Shown: positions 9,897-16,587 of the stretch, piece after piece
How positions within the stretch are numbered: the stretch's first letter is position 1
How the letters are laid out: the number at the start of each line of letters is the position of its first letter
DNA from: Ruegeria lacuscaerulensis
GTDB lineage: Bacteria > Pseudomonadota > Alphaproteobacteria > Rhodobacterales > Rhodobacteraceae
Reading direction: 5' to 3'
Assembly (NCBI RefSeq): GCF_013033355.1
Contig: NZ_WQDY01000003.1
Span: 1-64,000, forward strand
DNA length: 64,000 nucleotides
Program-made: the position numbers and the translations under genes
The notes under the pieces: generated by a model
Database searches by the model: none
What the model saw: only the letters and a program-made list of their open reading frames with translations
Told to the model about the DNA's origin: nothing

Positions 9897-9984
9897 CTTT
9901 CGCCTCGCTGTCGTAAATCTGGGTGCCCGATGGATGGTCCTCGGCCAGCCGGTGCACTGTCGCCTGAGTGAGTTTCGTGGTCAT
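9880..9984 (-). pseudogene. Second integrase remnant (DNA-binding N-terminus only)
   Basis: Reading the complement from the ATG at 9982-9984 gives 34 codons ending in TGA at 9880-9882. The sequence has the KLTQATV and [10 protein letters not shown] pattern of the N-terminal arm-type DNA-binding domain (Arm-DNA-bind/DUF4102 style) of phage and island integrases, where a Lys-Gly-Leu-x-Leu strand is the hallmark. Everything after that strand is gone, and the frame stops 33 bases from the tRNA-Leu 3' end. Intact integrases of this type usually sit beside the tRNA they target, so I read this as the stump of an island or prophage integrase. Its family differs from that of the plus-strand remnant. 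Domain call is by eye. Confidence 0.55.
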
Positions 9985-10120
9985 CTTTGATCGCCGCTAT
10001 AGGCCATGTTTCGATTGGATCCTGAGAGACCTCAGGACGTGCTATGAGGCGACCAGTTTTGTTTTCTTGACTGCGCAGACCATCAGCAGGTTCTATTAAG
10101 TCATAAAAGGTTCTAAAAAC

Positions 10121-10178
10121 AGTGACTTAAAATACATTCCCCTAAGGCTTTCGGGCTCGATCCTAGCCATCCGCACCA
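10121..10178 (+). other. tRNA-like 3'-end scar
   Basis: 58 bases that mimic the 3' half of the upstream tRNA-Leu: the ten bases GACTTAAAAT are identical to its anticodon region, then AAGGC, a T-loop-like GGGCTCGATCC and a terminal CCGCACCA in matching order and spacing. The anticodon and T stems do not pair, so it is not a working tRNA. It may be the far attachment site left by an element that used a tRNA 3' end, or a decayed tRNA. Confidence 0.4.
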
Positions 10179-10182
10179 TTTG

Positions 10183-10716
10183 TCATACCGGAAAGCCAAG
10201 CTGCCCAATAAGTCGCCAGATATCGCGGTTGGCTTCGGATAATTGGGTGACAACTTTTTCAATTTCCCGCATAGCCTCGTCATCGACTGTGTCTTCACGT
10301 CCCAGTCTGATGTCGGTTTTTCGGTCAGCGATGCGCATAAGAATCGTTTTTGGATTCCCGCTGTCTGGATCGAAGGAATAGATGCAGTGATTATACCGAT
10401 TCCGGATGCCAGACAGTTTAGACAGGCGGTGTGTGTGCTCGAGTATCGGGTCCCGTATTTCGGCAGGCCGCCCTTCCATTTTGGCCAGACGTTCTACAAG
10501 GTCGATGCGCGCCCTTGTTGTGTTCAAGGTTAAAAAAATGATGACGGCTGTGTCTTTGGGCGTGCCAGACAGGCCAGCGATCAAATGGATCAAAAGGCTT
10601 TCGGTGTTGGTCCACATATAATTCAGCCTGCCGACAAGCAGGATGAGACGATCGAAACGGGCTTCAAAATCTTCAGTCAATTGTCGTGTGCTGCGCCTCT
10701 TGCGGGGCGACCTCAA
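10183..10716 (-). CDS. Uncharacterised protein with HEPN-like Rx4H motif
   Basis: Predicted soluble alpha-helical protein, up to 177 aa, not assigned to a family I know. Residues 105-110 read RNRYNH, which fits the R-x4-H motif of HEPN-type ribonuclease or nucleotide-binding domains, preceded by helices that contain a conserved-looking Glu (WTNTESLLIHLI). HEPN is a suggestion only. The frame opens at a TTG (10714-10716) inside the end of the LuxR gene, with a 44-base overlap; a TTG at 10678-10680, just before the LuxR stop, or the ATG at 10615-10617 are alternative starts, and none has a strong ribosome site. It is probably co-transcribed with and translated after the regulator. Confidence 0.6.
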   Translation of the reverse strand: MRSPRKRRSTRQLTEDFEARFDRLILLVGRLNYMWTNTESLLIHLIAGLSGTPKDTAVIIFLTLNTTRARIDLVERLAKMEGRPAEIRDPILEHTHRLSKLSGIRNRYNHCIYSFDPDSGNPKTILMRIADRKTDIRLGREDTVDDEAMREIEKVVTQLSEANRDIWRLIGQLGFPV

Positions 10717-11413
10717 AAAAGAACTGTGCCGCCGCGGTTCGATTGCTTACACCGATTTTTCCCGCGACATTGTGTATATGCAACTTCACCGTATGTTCAG
10801 TGATCCCTAGATTTGATGCAATAATCTTGTTGCTTTGACCTTTTGAGACCAATCGCAACACCTGCTTTTCCCTTCGCGTCAGTTTGGAATAAAGCGGGTG
10901 CGGGTCTGTCGACTCAACCGAATGTTTCTGCGTTGGAGAGGTTGTGTTGCACACTGAGTTGGCGAGAAAACTGGGAAGATAAAGCTCTTCATGTAAGAGA
11001 AGGCGAAGGATCGACCGCCACGCGTCGGGTGCAATATTCATCGGAAGGTAACCTATGTCCCCATGTGCACCGGGATCCCAACGGTCAAATACAAACCGAG
11101 CCGCATCTTCCTTGCGATACGCAAATACGAGGCTACCTAGCCCTGCACTGTCCTTATAGTGTCGCGGGCGGGCTAGAAAATCTTCCGTCAACATCTGGTC
11201 AACAATCAGAATTCTTCCGGGACCATTGTTTTCCGCGCCGTAAATTGGCAGGGACGCAATCGATTCGAAGCGATGCGTAGAGACACCAAATTCAGATTGA
11301 ACACTTTCGATGGTCTGCTCTGAATAAAACAGCTCCTTGCCGATGAAATTGATTGAGAACTCTTCCAATAAATATTGACTATTCAGGGTATTATCCTGAA
11401 GCGGAATGTTCAT
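10673..11413 (-). CDS. CsgD-like LuxR-family transcription regulator
   Basis: DNA-binding regulator, 246 aa. An N-terminal receiver-like domain without the usual phosphorylation signature is followed by a LuxR/FixJ helix-turn-helix at about 176-233 (LTRREKQVLRLVSKGQSN, then ITEHTVKLHIHNVAGKIG). This layout recalls CsgD/VpsT, regulators of curli and matrix genes. The ATG at 11411-11413 is chosen over a longer frame because GGGGGAGG lies directly before it. It is divergent from the type I secretion locus 600 bases away, whose repeat-rich cargo makes control of surface material a reasonable inference. A CtrA box lies about 70 bases upstream of its start. Confidence 0.85.
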   Translation of the reverse strand: MNIPLQDNTLNSQYLLEEFSINFIGKELFYSEQTIESVQSEFGVSTHRFESIASLPIYGAENNGPGRILIVDQMLTEDFLARPRHYKDSAGLGSLVFAYRKEDAARFVFDRWDPGAHGDIGYLPMNIAPDAWRSILRLLLHEELYLPSFLANSVCNTTSPTQKHSVESTDPHPLYSKLTRREKQVLRLVSKGQSNKIIASNLGITEHTVKLHIHNVAGKIGVSNRTAAAQFFFEVAPQEAQHTTID

Positions 11414-12012
11414 AACCTCCCCCTTATCACTACCACGCCACACAAGCGGCGAAATCATTAACTGAACATTAGATTAATATTAACTGAATATTAACGCACT
11501 TGAGTAGATGGCCATAGAAGAAAGTAGAATTTTTTTCCGTGTCCGGTCGTTCAATTGTGAAGAGTTCTAGAACTTTCGGATAGGCGTCATCGGTGCGATT
11601 TTCCAAATAAAATCTGGATAGTTGCGGGAAGTAACTTGCAGGTTTTAAACCAATTTTTTGTTTCGTCTCGACCACTCGCTAATGGCCGATCGAAATTTTT
11701 GCAATATAAAATATAGAGTTAACCGTTCTAGCGCTTACGGCTAGCTATCCAGATCACCTTACTGCTGCAACCATGATTGCACTCCAATTTGCGGAGTTGA
11801 AGTTCCTATTGCGTCTGCTCATCGCGCATTTTCGCGACGTTTTTCTTCAGACGTAGTTTCGGCTTGGCCGAGAAAGGAGGGTGGGAGAGGAATCACTGAA
11901 AAGACACGCACCCATGCGCGGTTTGCGCTTGCGTGCCTCATTGTTTCAACGCGCCAGTCACCGTTTTGGAGATGAATGACGGTCCGTGCGCTCAGTAAGT
12001 GGAATTATTGAT
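11414..12012. other. Divergent regulatory region between regulator and secretion locus
   Basis: About 600 non-coding bases between the LuxR gene and the first cargo gene. They hold the CtrA box at 11480-11495 and an AT-rich stretch around 11690-11720. No convincing gene is seen; the 68-codon minus-strand frame at 11469-11675 starts with GTG, has no ribosome site and no family. Promoters for both directions must lie here. Confidence 0.5.
11480..11495 (-). promoter_or_regulatory. CtrA-type box TTAA-N7-TTAAC
   Basis: TTAA at 11480-11483, seven bases, then TTAAC at 11491-11495: an exact match to the alphaproteobacterial CtrA consensus. An extra TTAA lies just upstream (11474-11477). It is 67 bases from the LuxR ATG, a reasonable distance for control of that promoter. 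Binding is inferred from sequence only. Confidence 0.55.
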
Positions 12013-14472
12013 ATGAGTAAACGTCAACAACCGCATAACAGCATCACAGACATTGATGAAGTTAACATCGGTACGGCATATGTTCCCGTGGACGCAGATG
12101 TTCACGTTGATGACGCCTATATTGAAGCTGATCTGACTGATCAGGACACCAATGTCGAAAATGAACAGGGTCAAGGCCAGGATCAAATCCAGGGTCAGGC
12201 GACCGTGGTCGAGAATGGACAGGGTCAGGATCAGGGACAGGGCCAGGATCAGGGCCAAGGCCAAGACCAGGGTCAAGGTCAGGATCAGGGCCAGGGTCAA
12301 AGCCAGACCAATGGCAACAATGACAATTCGAACTGGGTCAACATCGACTTTGGCGATGCCGAGCCTTTGGGCCGTGACGACGACCTGGTCGACGTCGACG
12401 TATCCGGCGGGTCGTCGATTGATGATGTGATCACTGTTGGAAACGATTTCGACTACGATCCGGGCGACGATTTGAACCTGGATATTGACCTGAGTGGTGA
12501 GGGCAACGACATGTCCGCCATCAACCACCAGTACGCCAACCTCAGCGACGATGATCATCTGGGATCGGCTGCGGTAACCAATACCGGTAGCTTTGACCAG
12601 AACGGTAACGCGCGCGGCGGCTCAGCGACAGCCGATGAGGGCATCAGCACGCATTCCGACGGCGGCAATTCGGGCCAAGGTGGCAGCACCCATGCGGGGA
12701 ATGCCTCGGGCAATACGACTGGCGGCGATGCATACGCACTGGGCGGTCACACCGGTGATGCCGATGGTACCGGTGTCGGTGGTGACGGTGGTAACGCGGG
12801 TGATGCGTCTAATGTCGGTTTGGGCGTGGGCTTGTCTGGTGCGGAGTCCAACGGCAGCAGCAGTGCAGGCGCAGGTGGTCAAGCTATCAGTGACTCGGCC
12901 GCGCATAACAGCGGCGCTTCGGTTTCCGATGGCACCAGCGTAGCCGGAGAAGGCGGTAATGCGGGATCCGTCGGCTTGGGCCTGGGCCTGGGTCTCTCGG
13001 GTGCCGAGAACGGCGGTCTGTCCAGCGGCGGAGATAACGTATCGCATGCTGGTGCGCTGGGTGCTGGTCAGGGGACCAATGACTCTGACGCAAACGGTGC
13101 AAATGGTGGCGACGGTTATGCCGACACCGATGGTGTCGCGATCAACGCCGGAAGCAGCGAGACCGAGGCCAATGACGCAGACGCCGGCAATCTGGGCCTT
13201 GGGCTTGCAGGAAGCCTGGCTGGCAGTGCGGCCGATGCGGATACCGGGAATGGCACAGGTGCAAGTGGCACCGGTGGCAACGGTAACGGCAGTGGCGGTA
13301 CCGGCGGCAACGGCAACGGTGCAACCGGAACGGGCGGCAGCGGTAATGGTGCAGCTGGAACTGGCGGTGCCGGAACTGGCGGCGCGGGTACCGGTGGTGA
13401 CTCGGGTCAGGTTGACGCAGCTCTGGCAGCTTTGAATCAGCAGAATGGTCTGATTGGACTGAATGCTGGTCATGCTGATGCCAGCAATGGTGGCGGAGAC
13501 ACAAATCACGGTAATCCGGGCACCGGTGGCGTTGGTTCGGGCGCAGTTGGCTCTGGCGGCGATGGCACAGGTGCCTTCGGTTCGGGTGGCGACGGAACTG
13601 GCGGTGGCGCTGGTGGCGGTGACGGGACCGGTGGCGTTGGTTCGGGCGGCGATGGCTCGGGCGGAATGGCAACCGGAGGTACCGCGGGTGCGACTTCTGG
13701 CGCGCAAGGCGTTGGCGATCAAACCACGACTGGCCCGAACGTCACCCAATCGCCCGGCGATGTGAACGGAACCGCGAGCCTGCCGCAGAACAACAGCGGT
13801 GATGGTGGCGCGGCCGGTAGCAACACCACCGACGGGTCGGCAACAGGTACCGGTACCGGAACCGCGACTGCCGATGGTTTCGGTGGCGGCGGCGGCGCGA
13901 TCCAGCAGGATGCGATGTCCAGCGGCACAGGTGCGGGGTCTGCTGATGCAACCAACACCGCAGGCGAGGGCGGCGACTCTGGTCTGTTCTCGGTCGCGGA
14001 TACGGACGGGTCTGCAGACAGTCTGGCAAGTGCCATTGCAGGGTATGGCGGTGACGCGATGTCCGACAATGACGCAACCTCGACGGGCGCGGGCAGCGCG
14101 ACCGGGTCGGCCATGTCCGGCTTTGGTGGTGGCGGCGGCGCTGGTGCCGGTAACGGCGGAACCAGTGGCGACGCGATCGGCACTGCGACCTCGGGTGCGA
14201 CGACCGGCGCAATGGTCAACGGCGGTGACGCTGCGGGTGCCTATTCGGGTGCTGGCGGGACCGGTGGCCATGCAGGCGAGTGGGGCTCTGGCAACGGCGG
14301 AGACGGCATTGTGAACGGCGAGTCCTATGCCTCGGCGGCTGCGGTGGTCGACACTTCGGCGTTCAACCAGTCGATTGTCATGGGCGCCAACGTTCTTGGC
14401 AACTCGGTCGACACAACCATGGTCGGTGGCTCGATGACCTCCAGCTTCGCCAGCGACGACGCCGACGCGTAA
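12013..14472 (+). CDS. Large Gly/Asp-rich repeat protein, likely type I secretion cargo
   Basis: 819 aa with strongly biased composition and no N-terminal signal peptide. Residues 1-45 are mixed; about 51-98 are GQ/DQ repeats (GQGQDQ units); about 105-170 are Asp-rich; about 190-775 are Gly/Ser/Asn/Ala/Thr-rich with internal repeats such as GLGLGLSGAEN and GTGGNGNG/GSGGDGTG; the C-terminus regains a structured look (AFNQSIVMGANVLGNSVD) and ends in an acidic tail. There are no RTX nonapeptides (GGxGxDxUx). The next three genes are a second repeat protein, an ABC exporter and an HlyD adaptor, so export by type I secretion is inferred. The ATG at 12013 is chosen over an upstream GTG (11986) because the extra residues lack a ribosome site. 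Probably adhesive or matrix-forming; exact role unknown. Confidence 0.8.
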   Translation: MSKRQQPHNSITDIDEVNIGTAYVPVDADVHVDDAYIEADLTDQDTNVENEQGQGQDQIQGQATVVENGQGQDQGQGQDQGQGQDQGQGQDQGQGQSQTNGNNDNSNWVNIDFGDAEPLGRDDDLVDVDVSGGSSIDDVITVGNDFDYDPGDDLNLDIDLSGEGNDMSAINHQYANLSDDDHLGSAAVTNTGSFDQNGNARGGSATADEGISTHSDGGNSGQGGSTHAGNASGNTTGGDAYALGGHTGDADGTGVGGDGGNAGDASNVGLGVGLSGAESNGSSSAGAGGQAISDSAAHNSGASVSDGTSVAGEGGNAGSVGLGLGLGLSGAENGGLSSGGDNVSHAGALGAGQGTNDSDANGANGGDGYADTDGVAINAGSSETEANDADAGNLGLGLAGSLAGSAADADTGNGTGASGTGGNGNGSGGTGGNGNGATGTGGSGNGAAGTGGAGTGGAGTGGDSGQVDAALAALNQQNGLIGLNAGHADASNGGGDTNHGNPGTGGVGSGAVGSGGDGTGAFGSGGDGTGGGAGGGDGTGGVGSGGDGSGGMATGGTAGATSGAQGVGDQTTTGPNVTQSPGDVNGTASLPQNNSGDGGAAGSNTTDGSATGTGTGTATADGFGGGGGAIQQDAMSSGTGAGSADATNTAGEGGDSGLFSVADTDGSADSLASAIAGYGGDAMSDNDATSTGAGSATGSAMSGFGGGGGAGAGNGGTSGDAIGTATSGATTGAMVNGGDAAGAYSGAGGTGGHAGEWGSGNGGDGIVNGESYASAAAVVDTSAFNQSIVMGANVLGNSVDTTMVGGSMTSSFASDDADA
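12217..12306 (+). repeat. Coding tandem repeat, 18-base unit (GQGQDQ)
   Basis: Five tandem copies of an 18-base unit (GGN CAR GGN CAR GAY CAR) encode GQGQDQ, the last with Ser for Asp, within the first secreted repeat protein. Copies differ mainly at third positions, so the repeat is old enough to have drifted while the peptide was kept. Such an array could still change length by slippage. Confidence 0.85.
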
Positions 14473-14487
14473 CTTGCGTGGTGGCCG

Positions 14488-14517
14488 GGTCAGAGCTTGG
14501 GTTTCCAGGCTCTGACC
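14488..14517 (+). terminator. Intergenic hairpin after first cargo gene
   Basis: Nine-base perfect stem GGTCAGAGC / GCTCTGACC with a 12-base loop, 15 bases after the stop codon. No T run follows, so it may be a partial terminator or an mRNA-stabilising structure that lets the first cargo be made in excess. Confidence 0.45.
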
Positions 14518-14531
14518 ACTTCTGAAAAACT

Positions 14532-14559
14532 GTCGGGGCCAAGGACAGATGGCCCCGAC
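14532..14559 (+). terminator. Second intergenic hairpin between cargo genes
   Basis: Nine-base GC-rich stem GTCGGGGCC / GGCCCCGAC with a ten-base loop. It would bury the ATG at 14549, which supports the downstream start at 14612 for the next gene. Without a T run its action as a terminator is uncertain. Confidence 0.45.
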
Positions 14560-14611
14560 TCAACTTAACCCAAGGCAGTTGATTTTGAACGCCGCGGGAA
14601 AGGAAATTGAA

Positions 14612-16549
14612 ATGTCGTTTGATAGTATCAGTGAGACGATTGCCCATTTCATCGGAACTTTTGATCTGACGACCGAGCAAGCTCGGTTGCGAGATCAATA
14701 TCAGGAATTTACTGCTCTCAGGCGCAAGGCTGAGATGGAAGAGCTGGAAGAAGGTGCTGCCGTGAAAGTACGGGCAGACCTTAACCTTGACCCCGGAAAA
14801 TACGACGCTTTGCCCTATGCGCCATCGGTTAGTCACACTGACATTCCGTTGGCTCCAAACCCTCAACCGTTGGGGCCGGTTCCCGATGGTCCATTGCAGA
14901 CTGGCCCGGGTCCCGATCAAGTGCTTCCCGATGCGGCGATCGCGTCGACCTCGATACCGATCTTAGTCGCAAAACCGGTTTTGATCCCCGAACTGATCGG
15001 CTCGGCTGTCACCTATGCGATTCAGACATTGGACCTGAACGACAACGACACCATCGGTCAGGGGGATTTCCGCGATGTGGACTCATTGGTGCAGCAAGGT
15101 CAGGAACTGGCTGATGTTGCGCTTTCTCTACACGCGGTATCGTCCCCATCCTTTAGTATTTCCGATTATCAGTCGATCGAGCATCTCGAATCGATTGTTG
15201 CCGAGATGGAGGCCCCGTTCGAAGCCCCGTCTGAGGATGTGACTGTCCACCAGTTTCAAGGCGATGAAGCCATAGGAACGATTGTGAACGGTGAACATGT
15301 CGAGGAACTTCCGGATTTTCTGGAATTGGTGCCAAGTCACCATCTTCCTGATGAAGAAGATGACAGTGACCACCCTGATTTGTTGCCAACTGAGTGGGAT
15401 CAGTCAGACGATGCAGATTTTGGCGATGGTCACACCGTTATCGCGGGGGGCAACCTAGCGATAAACGAGGTGGCCATTACCGTCGGTTGGGTCGATGCTC
15501 CGGTAATTGCGGTCGGTGGGCAGTCGGTCAACCTAACCGTTGTAAGCCAGGTGGCGATTGTCTCGGATGTCGACGAAGGGCCCGAGGATAGTCAAAGCGA
15601 AACCACGGTGGTTCAGTCGTCAAGTATTGCAGTGGAATCCGATGAGGCGTCCTGGCTTGATGATAATGTCTCGGAAGAGGGACAAGATCCTCTTGTCGCG
15701 ATCACCTGGATTTCGGGTGATCTGTTCGTCACAAATTTCGTGAAACAAGAAATCAACGCCACTGATATCGACCATATTGAAACCCAGATCGACGCCACAA
15801 CCAGCCTGTTTGTGTTGGGTGACAACGATCTGGTGAATGAGGTCAGCGTCGTTCAGCTCGGCAGCTATTACGATCTGGTTTTAATCGGCGGAGACATGGT
15901 TTCGGTGGATTTTGTCCATCAGACGATTGCGTTGGTCGATGACGATGTGGTCTCGGGGGTGGTCGCCGAGGAAGACAATGACAACCTTGTCATGAACCAC
16001 GTGGAACTGACGACCATTGGGGAAGACACTCATGAAGAGTTGTCGGAAACGCTGGCCGAAGTTTTACCTCTGCAGGAGATGGATACTGACGCTTTGGAAG
16101 ATGCACTGCTGAACGATCCTCAATTTGCGGGGATGGAGCAGGTGCGAGTTCTGAAAATCGAAGGTGATCTGGTGCAGGTCAACGCCATCGAACAGGTGAC
16201 TACCCTGCAGGACCAGGATGATATTCACGTACAAGGAGGGAATGGTGCCATCGCTTCAGCGCTGGGTGCTGGAAATGCGGTGCTGAATGCGGCGAGTATC
16301 TCGACCATCGGAGTGGACTCGGTCGTTATGGCATCGGAAGGCGAATATTCGGACGTCGTTCTGCATCAGGCGAGCCTGATTGACACCCAAGACGAAGATC
16401 TGGGTACAGAGCTGGCCAATGAAGCCATAGCGATCCTGATGCAGGAAACATCTGGACCGGGGAAGTCAGACCTTGCCCCGGGGCACAACAAACTGACGCC
16501 CTCTGAAATGGCCAGCGTGGATGATGCGCTGTCCTCAATGTTAGCTTAA
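14612..16549 (+). CDS. Acidic beta-repeat protein, likely second type I secretion cargo
   Basis: 645 aa, strongly acidic, no signal peptide, no family I can name. An N-terminal helical part (about 1-60, rich in Glu/Arg) is followed by a proline-rich linker and then, from about residue 278 to 597, by irregular copies of a strand pattern: N-x-V/A-x-I/V, a Gly-Gly-Asp/Gln turn (IGGDMVSVDFVHQ), then x-Q and a D-x-D ending (IALVDDD, TTLQDQDD, SLIDTQDED). This looks like a solenoid or stacked beta structure. The ATG at 14612 has AAAGGA at good spacing; the earlier ATG (14549) sits in a hairpin. It lies directly before the ABC exporter, so export with that system is inferred. It could instead be an assembly partner of the first cargo. 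Confidence 0.75.
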   Translation: MSFDSISETIAHFIGTFDLTTEQARLRDQYQEFTALRRKAEMEELEEGAAVKVRADLNLDPGKYDALPYAPSVSHTDIPLAPNPQPLGPVPDGPLQTGPGPDQVLPDAAIASTSIPILVAKPVLIPELIGSAVTYAIQTLDLNDNDTIGQGDFRDVDSLVQQGQELADVALSLHAVSSPSFSISDYQSIEHLESIVAEMEAPFEAPSEDVTVHQFQGDEAIGTIVNGEHVEELPDFLELVPSHHLPDEEDDSDHPDLLPTEWDQSDDADFGDGHTVIAGGNLAINEVAITVGWVDAPVIAVGGQSVNLTVVSQVAIVSDVDEGPEDSQSETTVVQSSSIAVESDEASWLDDNVSEEGQDPLVAITWISGDLFVTNFVKQEINATDIDHIETQIDATTSLFVLGDNDLVNEVSVVQLGSYYDLVLIGGDMVSVDFVHQTIALVDDDVVSGVVAEEDNDNLVMNHVELTTIGEDTHEELSETLAEVLPLQEMDTDALEDALLNDPQFAGMEQVRVLKIEGDLVQVNAIEQVTTLQDQDDIHVQGGNGAIASALGAGNAVLNAASISTIGVDSVVMASEGEYSDVVLHQASLIDTQDEDLGTELANEAIAILMQETSGPGKSDLAPGHNKLTPSEMASVDDALSSMLA

Positions 16550-16587
16550 TTTCCCAGTTTTTTTACGAGTGAACCGAAAGTCTGAGT

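Noticed and set aside
10121..10178. A functional second tRNA
   Set aside because: Anticodon and T-arm stems do not pair, and there is no 5' half with an acceptor or D arm before it.
11469..11675. 68-codon minus-strand frame upstream of the LuxR gene
   Set aside because: GTG start without ribosome site, and it would cover the CtrA box; treated as non-coding.
12217..12306. Possible CRISPR array because of short regular repeats
   Set aside because: The 18-base units are directly adjacent with no spacers, stay in frame and encode GQGQDQ, so this is a protein repeat. No cas genes or other arrays were seen in the window.
12622..14271. 549-codon open frame on the minus strand across the first cargo gene
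   Set aside because: It is the mirror of a Gly/Ala/Thr-rich coding sequence, where stop codons are rare on the other strand. The product is Arg/Thr/Ala-biased with no family features and no ribosome site.
12013..14472. RTX-type calcium-binding protein
   Set aside because: Glycine- and aspartate-rich, but the nonapeptide GGxGxDxUx does not occur in a regular array.
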